NCBI GenBank assembly: GCA_000406005.1
Contig: ASZN01000096.1
Span: 1 to 7,886, forward strand
DNA length: 7,886 nucleotides
Origin: Candidatus Poribacteria bacterium WGA-3G
GTDB taxonomy: Bacteria; Poribacteria; WGA-4E; WGA-3G
Reading direction: 5' to 3'
Numbering within the stretch: position 1 is the stretch's first letter; each line of letters opens with the position of its first letter. Below, piece by piece: positions 1 through 5,396 of the stretch. The translations under genes and the position numbers were made by a program. The notes below the pieces were generated by a model that saw only the letters and a list, made by a program, of their open reading frames with translations, made no database searches and was not told the origin of the DNA.

Positions 1-79
1 AAGCAGGAAGTATGGCAGAAATCAAAGAACAGTGTAGAGTTTTATAGGTTTTTGTAGATTCTATCACATTCTTGAGGTT

Positions 80-718
80 TTGTTAAGTCCTACACAACGG
101 TGGATACTTTCTGATGAAGGGCATACCTACATGCATCTAACCTATGACATCGAGGAGCAGCAACTCTTTAGAGGTATCCGTCAAGATATTATATCAAAAG
201 CACTTTCTGCGTTCGGAGTTAAGAATCGAGACGGCGAATTGATATTTGAAATTAGGGATACCAGTTATGGAAATGCGCTATACGCATTTGCGCAGGCACT
301 GCTGAAGATAACAAGCGTGACATCTATACCTTGGAAAAATGCCCACGGAAAAACATTCATGAGTGAGTTTAAAGAGATGATGTATAGCGTCGTTTTAAAA
401 GATCGTATCGAATTGGACTGGTTTCACGAAGAACATGATCCTGAGGGTAGATATAAAGTAAACTGCCGAATAAATGGGATGAGAACGCCGCTTTTCGTCT
501 ACGCCTTGTCCACGGATAGAAAGGTCAATCAAGCAACAATCGCTCTCTATGAATTTAAAGCATGGAATATCCCTGATTTTCGCTCTGTAGGGATCATACG
601 AGATCGAACAAAAGTCAGTCGGAAGTCAATAGATTACTTCCGAACCGTCGCCGACGACTGTTACCCAATAGAAGAAAGTCGTGGTAAAATCAGACAGGTT
701 CTCGCTCTCGCAGTGTAA
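80..718 (+). CDS. DUF1828/DUF1829-type protein, probably truncated at its N-terminus
   Basis: Function is unknown. The match is to the DUF1828 + DUF1829 architecture recalled from family knowledge. Residues 8-17 (RWILSDEGHT) fit the family's 'LTDDGYT' motif. Next comes a segment that fits the 'R...L...L..FGV..DGEL' pattern (about residues 30-56), then a helix like 'H.L.QALL.I.D'. The end (DRTKVSRKSIDYFRTVAD...P.E.SRGKIRQ) fits the DUF1829 C-terminus. Family members usually carry about 40 more residues before the SDEG motif. Here the frame opens only with a TTG at 80, whose GAGG is just 2 bases upstream. An ATG at 131 has GAAGGG 9 bases upstream but would cut off the conserved motif. Fragments resembling the missing start lie upstream in other frames (ATG at 12), so this may be a pseudogene. 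It ends TAA at 716-718, convergent with the SUMF1 gene. No promoter was recognised. Family assignment is fairly sure; whether it is intact is not. Confidence 0.6.
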   Translation: MLSPTQRWILSDEGHTYMHLTYDIEEQQLFRGIRQDIISKALSAFGVKNRDGELIFEIRDTSYGNALYAFAQALLKITSVTSIPWKNAHGKTFMSEFKEMMYSVVLKDRIELDWFHEEHDPEGRYKVNCRINGMRTPLFVYALSTDRKVNQATIALYEFKAWNIPDFRSVGIIRDRTKVSRKSIDYFRTVADDCYPIEESRGKIRQVLALAV

Positions 719-838
719 TAAACGGTAGTCGAAAAATTTAAACGACAGCATCATTCCGGAAAAAAAGACGAGATATAATGATATATCTAACGACTTGTGC
801 TAATTGTTTGACAGAGGCATTATTCACACGGATTTGTA

Positions 839-859
839 GCATAGGCTGTTAGCCTGTGT
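839..859. repeat. Small imperfect palindrome, REP-like
   Basis: Arms GCATAGGCT (839-847) and AGCCTGTGT (851-859) pair over 9 positions with two G-T wobbles around a 3-base GTT loop. The core AGGCT-NNN-AGCCT resembles short palindromes of the type GCACAGGCTNNNAGCCTGTGC that I associate with intergenic repeats in several environmental bacterial phyla. That association is from memory and unverified. It could also act as part of a terminator between the converging genes, but no T-run follows on either strand. Confidence 0.4.
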
Positions 860-866
860 CATAAGA

Positions 867-912
867 CAATACCTTCGCCAAATTAGGCCCGGATAATTTG
901 GCGAAGGTATTG
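867..912. repeat. Perfect 19-bp inverted repeat, 8-base loop, at a convergent gene junction
   Basis: Bases 867-885 (CAATACCTTCGCCAAATTA) are the exact reverse complement of 894-912, with an 8-base loop GGCCCGGA at 886-893. Position-by-position pairing shows no mismatch, and pairing stops at 866/913. It lies 148 bases after the DUF1828-type gene and 136 bases after the SUMF1 gene stop. No U-tract follows on either strand, so a classical intrinsic terminator is not supported. It could be a bidirectional transcript-end hairpin, a small palindromic repeat element, or a protein-binding site. Confidence 0.75.
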
Positions 913-1048
913 GTCCCATTGACAGTATTTCTGACGAAATTCATCCATTCTTGCAGAATAACCATACCGGTTTGCTATCAGACTAATTTTTGCATGGTCT
1001 CCAATCTGGGTAGCAAATTGGAAGCACAAGGGGTAAAGCAGCAAAGAA

Positions 1049-2044
1049 CTAAGGAGATACAGACTTTGCACAACGAAAACCACTGCCTCTACCCGTACTT
1101 TCTGGCGTAAGGCTGCCGCGAGTGGTAACACGCACATCCTGTGCCTTACTGAGCCAGGATCCGCCGCGCAAGACGCGGGAACCTTTAATTCCGGTATAGT
1201 TATCCACTATCCAGTCTATACTGTTCGCACCCGACACCGGATTCTGACTCGGAGAACGCGTATAGAAATCCGCATCGTACTCGTCCAAGCACCATTCCCA
1301 CACATTCCCACACATGTCATACAGACCGTACCCATTCGCTGGATACTTACCTACAGCCGTGGTATCCCTAATATGCTCCTCGTAGTTCGCCCTGTTAAAA
1401 TCTATACTGTTCCCCCACGGATAGTTTAGACCGACTAAACCACCCCGTGCTGCTTTTTCCCACTCCGCTTCAGTGGGCAGACGCTTACGAACCCACTTTG
1501 CGTAAGCCATCGCGCCATACCAGCTCACGTTCACAACAGGGTGATTCTCATATCCTGCTTTCGCACGATAGACACCATTTACAAGTTCAATGTGTACATA
1601 CCAATCTTCAATATCCAACCACGCGTCAACAGACTCAGCGTGTTTGCCCTTTGCATTAAGAAACGCTGTATAGTCCGCATTCGTCACTTCGTACGTATCT
1701 ATGTAAAATGCATCCACATAAACGGTATGAACAGGCTTTTCTTGGTCATATCCTTTTTCACGTTCCCGCTCAAATTCGGACAGATCCAGACCATCAAGGG
1801 GATTGGGAGCTTGTTTTGGGTGGTCATATCCTTTATCAAGAGGGTTTTGTAAAAGAGGTGGCTTTACTATTTCGTTATCCATGGGTGGGTCATCCCCTGT
1901 TAAAAGATTTTTTGCTCCGTTATTGTTACTTCCCATTTGAAACTCGCCAGCGGGAATCAGCACCATTCCTTCCGGCGGAGATGTTTCACAACCTATCGCT
2001 GTGACTCCGAAATACAGTAGACATATCACAAAGACTTTTTTCAT
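1049..2044 (-). CDS. SUMF1 / formylglycine-generating-enzyme-like lipoprotein without the catalytic cysteines
   Basis: This 331-residue protein belongs to the FGE-sulfatase (SUMF1) fold family. Visible motifs in order: GMVLIPAGEFQMGS (26-39), VDAFYIDTYEVTNADY (110-125), HPVVNVSWYGAMAYAKW (168-184), RLPTEAEWEKAARGG (188-202), GLYDMCGNVWEWC (240-252), RVLRGGSW (290-297) and GSGFRCAK (320-327). In true FGE the two copper-binding cysteines follow GGS(W/Y) in an xCxxxxC pattern. Here those sites align with Ser299 and Val304, so formylglycine synthesis on sulfatases is unlikely and its role is unknown. The N-terminus (MKK, hydrophobic stretch, then AIGC with Cys19) suggests a loosely matching lipobox and a lipoprotein outside the cytoplasm. 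Residues ~40-103 are a charged, probably disordered insert with repeated NPLD and KGYD. The start is firm: AAGGAG lies 7 bases before the ATG. It is divergent from the PhyH gene. Other SUMF1-domain roles, such as ligand binding or a regulatory subunit, are possible. Confidence 0.9.
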   Translation of the reverse strand: MKKVFVICLLYFGVTAIGCETSPPEGMVLIPAGEFQMGSNNNGAKNLLTGDDPPMDNEIVKPPLLQNPLDKGYDHPKQAPNPLDGLDLSEFEREREKGYDQEKPVHTVYVDAFYIDTYEVTNADYTAFLNAKGKHAESVDAWLDIEDWYVHIELVNGVYRAKAGYENHPVVNVSWYGAMAYAKWVRKRLPTEAEWEKAARGGLVGLNYPWGNSIDFNRANYEEHIRDTTAVGKYPANGYGLYDMCGNVWEWCLDEYDADFYTRSPSQNPVSGANSIDWIVDNYTGIKGSRVLRGGSWLSKAQDVRVTTRGSLTPESTGRGSGFRCAKSVSP

Positions 2045-2083
2045 TTATCAACTCCTTAGTACATATTCCGCCACTCTAAAGGA

Positions 2084-2112
2084 ATTATATAGAATTTTTC
2101 CGATTAAGACAA
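2084..2112 (-). promoter_or_regulatory. Sigma70-like promoter for the SUMF1 lipoprotein gene
   Basis: On the minus strand a perfect TATAAT (plus positions 2084-2089) lies 17 bases downstream of TTGTCT (2107-2112, 4 of 6 matching TTGACA). Transcription would start near 2077, giving a leader of about 33 bases before the ATG at 2044. That leader contains AAGGAG at 2052-2057, at ideal spacing. The match is by eye; the true promoter consensus of this lineage is not known to me. Confidence 0.5.
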
Positions 2113-2189
2113 CACCAAAATTATAAGAATTGAAATTGCTTATTGATTAAGCGGGGCAACTATGCCATAATAATCCCATTGAGAAATGC

Positions 2190-2225
2190 TATTGCTTTGG
2201 CAGCAATAAGACACACGCTATAGCG
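2190..2225. promoter_or_regulatory. Paired dyad symmetries in the divergent SUMF1/PhyH region (possible operators)
   Basis: Two dyads lie close together. TATTGCT (2190-2196) pairs with AGCAATA (2202-2208) around TTGGC. CGCTATAGCG (2216-2225) is a perfect 10-bp palindrome flanked by ACACA and ATGTGT-like halves. They lie 53-88 bases before the PhyH ATG and upstream of the SUMF1 promoter, where a shared regulator could bind. No -10 box for the PhyH gene is convincing. TTGACA occurs at 2246-2251 and 2260-2265, but a -10 at normal spacing would fall on the ribosome-binding site or inside the gene. Function is inference only. Confidence 0.25.
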
Positions 2226-2277
2226 AATATGTGTTAATACTGCAGTTGACAATACCTTATTGACATAGGGGGAACAG

Positions 2278-4023
2278 ATGGCTAACGAACTCATGACTAA
2301 CGAAGATAATTACGCTTTTGATGTGGCAGGCTACCTACACATTCCCGGCGTTCTCAGTCAGGAAGAGGTAGCGGCACTCAACGAGGCATTAAACGGATTT
2401 GGTGAGAGCGAGATGTTGTTAGGGGGCGACAGTCCGAACCGCGAATTGTTCCGAGACTTACTGGTACATCCGACGTTGGTGTGGTATCTGAACCAGATCA
2501 TCGGACACGGTTTCCGACTCGATCAGGCACCGCGATTGTTGGGGCAGCGAGAAGATGAAACCGGTCTAACACTCACCGGCGGCGATGAACCGAGAAACCC
2601 GTCCTTGGCATACCGCATCCAAAAGGATAGGAGAAGCTGCCAAGGCGTGAAAGCGGTTTGGGTGTTGGACGACATCGAAGACGGCGACGGTGGACTCGTC
2701 GTCGTTCAGGCAAGCCATAAGAGCAATGTCGAAACACCCAACGACTTGGCAATCGGCGTTGATGATATGGAAGTCGTGCTGCAGCCAGAATTCAAGGCAG
2801 GCGACCTATTCTTAATCGCGGAACCGACACTCCAAGGCGTTCGTCCCTGGAAAGACGAACCGAAAAGGTTGTTGAGTTATTGGTATGCCGCGCGTGCAGC
2901 CATCCAATCCAATCCAGTTGGACCCCACTCCGAAACCGAATCTTTGCCGGGATGGGCAGACGAAGCAACGCCAGCGCAAAAGGCGGTCATGTATGTCCCT
3001 GGGTACAAAGGTTCAAGTCCACCACCTGTGATAAATACAGATGGCGAAGATACATGGGTGGAAGAAGATTCGTCCATCGTTCATCCGTCAATTTATATGC
3101 GCGACCCGAACTCAGGCATTGATGAGAAAGAGTTCTATTTTTGGGATCTGAACGGCTATCTCGTGGTGCGCGGTGTGATGGATGAGCAGTGGCTGGCAGA
3201 GGCAAATGAAGCGGTCGATAAATTCCAAGATCGCATCGTTGTCGGCAGTGAACTCGCAGGTGGATCGGTCAGTCAAGCCGGTACAGGTCGTCCGCTCCTA
3301 TCCGGTCTGTTAAGTCTGCCGGATCCTTATAACGAACCCTTCCGTCGCATGATTGCGCATCCTACTGTGGTGCAGCGACTCAATTGGATGGGCGGTAACG
3401 GCTATCGTACGGGCGGCGCGACCGTATTCTGTGCCGTTGAAGGCACATCTGGGCACTCACTCCACGATGGCAATGAACCGATGAGTCCATCACGCGGTTA
3501 TGATTTCAAAAACGGACGCAGTTATGCCGAGACCGTCACGATTACATGGCAGTTACGCGATGTCGAACCCGGACTCGGCGGTTTCGCATGTGTACCCGGC
3601 TCCCACAAAACGCAGTATTCCATGCCACGAGGCATTCGGACCTGCGACGATACAATGGGTTTAGTGGTACAACCCGTCATGAAAGCCGGGGATGTCCTCT
3701 TCTTCATGGACGGCGGTTGCACACACGGTGCCTTGGCATGGAAGAATCCGATCCCCAGACGTGGCGTCCTGATTAAGTATCAGTCGAAAAATGTCAATTG
3801 GGGCGGCGGTGTGATTGATCCGCAGGACCGGTGGGGCGATATGGTCGAAGATATGACCGAGGAACAATTCGCTGTCATGCGAGGTCCCGAACGCGATGGT
3901 CGCCACCGGACGGTACCGCGACTGGTTGTAGATGACGGACAGGTGTTCGTTTCGTACGATGCTGAAGGCGATAGTTACGCATCAAAACATCGCCGCAAAC
4001 CCGGCGAAAAACGCGGGTCATAA
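2278..4023 (+). CDS. Tandem (two-domain) phytanoyl-CoA dioxygenase family protein with a degenerate first domain
   Basis: This 581-residue protein contains two PhyH-type cupin domains (about 13-205 and 285-503). PhyH enzymes are Fe(II)/2-oxoglutarate oxygenases that hydroxylate varied substrates; the substrate here is unknown. The halves align along their length: GYLHIPGVL (18-26) with GYLVVRGVM (293-301), LVHPTLVWYLN (62-72) with IAHPTVVQRLN (359-369), DIEDGDGGLVVVQASHKS (132-149) with DVEPGLGGFACVPGSHKT (428-445), and KAGDLFLI with KAGDVLFF. The second half keeps His396 (LHDGNEP), distal His483 (CTHG) and Arg494/Arg495 for 2-oxoglutarate. The first half has Thr100 and Gln186 at the two histidine positions, so it probably binds no iron. 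Even in the second half the spacing is H-D rather than textbook HxD. There is no signal peptide, so it is likely cytoplasmic. The start ATG follows AGGGGGA by 4 bases. The tail (504-581) is charged and unassigned. Most PhyH proteins are 250-320 residues with one domain. Confidence 0.88.
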   Translation: MANELMTNEDNYAFDVAGYLHIPGVLSQEEVAALNEALNGFGESEMLLGGDSPNRELFRDLLVHPTLVWYLNQIIGHGFRLDQAPRLLGQREDETGLTLTGGDEPRNPSLAYRIQKDRRSCQGVKAVWVLDDIEDGDGGLVVVQASHKSNVETPNDLAIGVDDMEVVLQPEFKAGDLFLIAEPTLQGVRPWKDEPKRLLSYWYAARAAIQSNPVGPHSETESLPGWADEATPAQKAVMYVPGYKGSSPPPVINTDGEDTWVEEDSSIVHPSIYMRDPNSGIDEKEFYFWDLNGYLVVRGVMDEQWLAEANEAVDKFQDRIVVGSELAGGSVSQAGTGRPLLSGLLSLPDPYNEPFRRMIAHPTVVQRLNWMGGNGYRTGGATVFCAVEGTSGHSLHDGNEPMSPSRGYDFKNGRSYAETVTITWQLRDVEPGLGGFACVPGSHKTQYSMPRGIRTCDDTMGLVVQPVMKAGDVLFFMDGGCTHGALAWKNPIPRRGVLIKYQSKNVNWGGGVIDPQDRWGDMVEDMTEEQFAVMRGPERDGRHRTVPRLVVDDGQVFVSYDAEGDSYASKHRRKPGEKRGS

Positions 4024-4032
4024 GAGGTGTGC

Positions 4033-4077
4033 TATCACTTACCATTCCAGCACCAAATCTGTGAATGGTAAGTGATA
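4033..4077. terminator. Perfect 15-bp hairpin between convergent genes; probable bidirectional transcript-end structure without U-tract
   Basis: TATCACTTACCATTC (4033-4047) is the exact reverse complement of 4063-4077, with a 15-base loop. It begins 10 bases after the PhyH stop and ends 39 bases before the stop end of the DUF4405 gene, so it faces transcripts from both sides. There is no run of T on either strand (ACGCCCATT follows on plus), so it does not fit a standard Rho-independent terminator. It may act as a 3'-end stabilising hairpin or a pause site. Confidence 0.5.
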
Positions 4078-4116
4078 ACGCCCATTGGAAGTCCCCCGCT
4101 GAAGCAAAGCAGGATA

Positions 4117-4638
4117 TTAGTGAAACACCGACAACAGAATTACCTCCGTGTCTACCTCGTGCTGTTCAGCGATTTCTTCAAGCGTTATTCTCGGATCATC
4201 AACACTATACCCCGCATCCGAGAGGTGCCGAGTCAACATCTCAGGGGTCTTGCCCACGACGGGTGCGAGCAGTTGAATCGACGTTTGCTCGATACGCTCT
4301 ACAACGACCTCCTCTGCATCCACGGGCTCCCGAAATGCCGATGTCGCGACCAAACTGATACCTATCAACCAAGCCAAAGCTATAATGATCACAGCACGGT
4401 GTTGCGAGAAATATCGCTTGAAGGGTCGCCAATTGCTGAAGATATGAAGCACAATAGCAACTGCAAAGCTAATGCCAACCAACTCATGCGCGAACCTGAA
4501 CGGGTCGGTTGTGATGAAGAACATGATCAGCCCTGTCAGGGCAACAAAGATACCTGCCCCGATGATCAGGGGCGTTGAGAAACCTCGAATGTTTATTTTT
4601 TTCATCAAAATATTCGGGCGAAAAACCCGCCTCCTCAT
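4117..4638 (-). CDS. DUF4405-type membrane protein (flavinylation-associated cytochrome-like)
   Basis: This 173-residue protein has three predicted membrane helices (about 22-42, 50-68 and 82-99) and a soluble C-terminal region. The central pattern HELVGISFAVAIVLHIFSNW (51-70) followed by RPFKRYF matches DUF4405 (Pfam PF14358). I recall this family being renamed flavinylation-associated cytochrome domain because members occur with extracytosolic flavin electron-transfer genes. His51 and His65 could be haem ligands, by analogy only. The C-terminal helices (ITLEEIAEQHEVDTEVILLS, 151-170) look like a small helical domain also present in relatives. No flavinylated FMN-binding partner is visible in the window. 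The start is uncertain: ATG at 4638 has GGTGGA 6 bases upstream. A second ATG at 4605 gives the more typical MKKINIRGF start, but its AGGAGG is 24 bases away, with a 4-bp hairpin in between. The gene lies 185 bases after apt on the same strand. Confidence 0.75.
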   Translation of the reverse strand: MRRRVFRPNILMKKINIRGFSTPLIIGAGIFVALTGLIMFFITTDPFRFAHELVGISFAVAIVLHIFSNWRPFKRYFSQHRAVIIIALAWLIGISLVATSAFREPVDAEEVVVERIEQTSIQLLAPVVGKTPEMLTRHLSDAGYSVDDPRITLEEIAEQHEVDTEVILLSVFH

Positions 4639-4800
4639 TCGTAATCCACCGCACGTCAGCTACGCAGAAACCGGTCGTTAAGAATCTCATCTAACATCGG
4701 ATCACGCGCTTGTATTTCAATTCCGTGAGGAATGCCGGTAGGTTATTTCCAAATCAGCATTCGCCATATTGCCATACGGTATACCCCCACATTCTCCCTC
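4639..4800. other. Intergenic stretch with no clear gene
   Basis: This spacer on the minus strand separates the broken apt from the DUF4405 gene. I see no complete gene, promoter or RNA. A short minus-strand open frame (4656-4742, 28 codons between a TAA and a TGA) reads GIPHGIEIQARDPMLDEIL..., which has protein-like composition but no start codon with a ribosome site. It may be a remnant. The region may have been assembled by the same rearrangement that broke apt. Confidence 0.4.
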
Positions 4801-4827
4801 GTAGGGGCTGGGTCGCCCATCCCCTAC
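4801..4827. repeat. REP-like palindrome overlapping the end of the apt frame
   Basis: GTAGGGGCTGGG (4801-4812) and CCCATCCCCTAC (4816-4827) pair over 12 positions with one mismatch (4808/4820) around a TCG loop. Its GC-rich, GTAGGGG...CCCCTAC form resembles short dispersed palindromes found between genes in several bacterial lineages (from memory, unverified). The TAG that closes the apt frame (4824-4826) lies inside the right arm, so the palindrome supplies the stop codon. It may also act as a transcript-end hairpin for apt. No T-run follows. Confidence 0.6.
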
Positions 4828-5333
4828 GCGCCTATAGGATTATATCCGCGCCACCCATCCGTATACACTGTCGCATCGGCAGCGTAAACTGATGAACGTG
4901 TGCTGAAAGCGTCGCCGCATCGCTTCGATGCACAACCTGCTGTTGCGGCAAGCGTTCCACCCGTCGCTAACAGATCATCGCATAAAAGCACGCGGCTCCC
5001 CTTCGGAAAACCGTCTTGATGAATCGTGAGTGTGTCTTCACCATATTCAAGGGCATAGGTCACTTCAAAGGTGTCGTAGGGTAACTTCCCTTTTTTACGT
5101 ACAGGAACAAAGCCTGCCCCCATCCGATACGCGAGTGCCGAAGCGAAAATGAACCCTCTCGCTTCGGGGCCTGCGATGATGTCAACGCCCTCATTTTTAT
5201 AATGGTTTGCGTAGACCTCAATAACAGCATTGAAAACAGGTGCATTCGCTAAAAGTGGCGTAATGTCTTTAAAGGCAATCCCCGGCTCCGGAAAGTCAGG
5301 TATAGTTCGGATAAACTTCGTTAAATCGTTCAT
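4824..5333 (-). pseudogene. apt: Adenine phosphoribosyltransferase, C-terminus replaced by transposase-derived sequence
   Basis: APT converts adenine and PRPP to AMP in purine salvage, in the cytoplasm. Residues 1-132 are a clear match: FIRTIPDFPEPGIAFKDITP (7-26), GPEARGFIFASALA (55-68), VPVRKKGKLP (76-85), LEYGEDTLTIHQD (95-107) and the PRPP-binding loop VLLCDDLLATGGT (115-127). After LAATA (128-132) the expected ~40 residues (helix, then GIAFLIEL.FLNGR and YDVFSL strands) are missing. In their place is a 37-residue tail ending ATVYTDGWRGYNPIGA, which looks like an ISXO2/IS1595 transposase. Neither of the other two frames restores an APT end. The total of 169 residues is near normal length only by chance. 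The product may still bind PRPP but lacks core strands, so loss of function is likely. The ATG at 5333 is supported by family alignment; AAGGA lies 13 bases upstream, a long spacing. It lies 63 bases after the surface-protein gene on the same strand. Confidence 0.75.
4827..4936 (-). mobile_element. Frameshifted fragment of an ISXO2/IS1595-type transposase
   Basis: Two minus-strand frames join into one transposase-like segment. The frame shifted by one from apt reads VVHRSDAATLSAHVHQFT (about 4936-4883). The apt frame then reads AADATVYTDGWRGYNPIGA (about 4883-4827). The order fits the middle of ISXO2-like DDE transposases, where a 'v.das..tL...v' segment precedes the catalytic 'VYTD.W..Y' motif. 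A small indel near 4883 would restore a single frame. The N-terminal and C-terminal parts and the terminal inverted repeats of an IS are absent, so this is a relic of about 110 bases. It abuts the REP-like palindrome on one side and apt sequence on the other. It was recognised by motif only. Confidence 0.6.
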
Positions 5334-5396
5334 AAATCTGTACTTTTCCTTTGTGAGCGCGGGGGTTTTGCGTCTCTCCGCAGGACGCCTTACAAT

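Larger units (their letters stand above)
719..1048. other. Gene-free stretch between convergent genes, holding several hairpins
   Basis: No gene is supported here. Open frames on both strands (minus 883-1137, plus 898-1110) run into the SUMF1 gene, show no family resemblance, and lack ribosome-binding sites. The stretch holds an AT-rich 7-bp hairpin (771-777 with 782-788), an imperfect REP-like palindrome (839-859) and a perfect 19-bp inverted repeat (867-912). The last two are listed separately. A TTGACA at 808-813 has no -10 at proper spacing. The remainder (913-1048) shows nothing I can name. Confidence 0.6.

Noticed and set aside
808..842. Possible promoter starting with TTGACA at 808
   Set aside because: No -10 box at 16-18 bases (GATTTG lies there), and it would drive transcription into a convergent gene end.
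883..1137. Minus-strand 84-codon open frame downstream of the SUMF1 gene
   Set aside because: It overlaps the end of the SUMF1 gene, has no ribosome-binding site, ends inside the 19-bp hairpin and resembles no family I know.
865..2259. Shared 11-base string GACAATACCTT at 865 and 2248
   Set aside because: It is short, the contexts differ (hairpin arm versus gene leader), and no extended similarity surrounds it.
2877..3205. Open frames on both strands inside the PhyH gene
   Set aside because: They are shadows of a long gene with clear domain motifs; none has its own start signal or family similarity.
4484..4690. Minus-strand frame MRFLTTGFCVADVRWITNEE... across the DUF4405 start
   Set aside because: It mostly overlaps the DUF4405 coding sequence in another frame, and the DUF4405 frame has clear family motifs.
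5370..5388. 5-bp hairpin GCGTC/GACGC after the surface-protein gene as a terminator
   Set aside because: The stem is short with a 9-base loop, and it is followed on the minus strand by AAAACCCCC instead of T residues.
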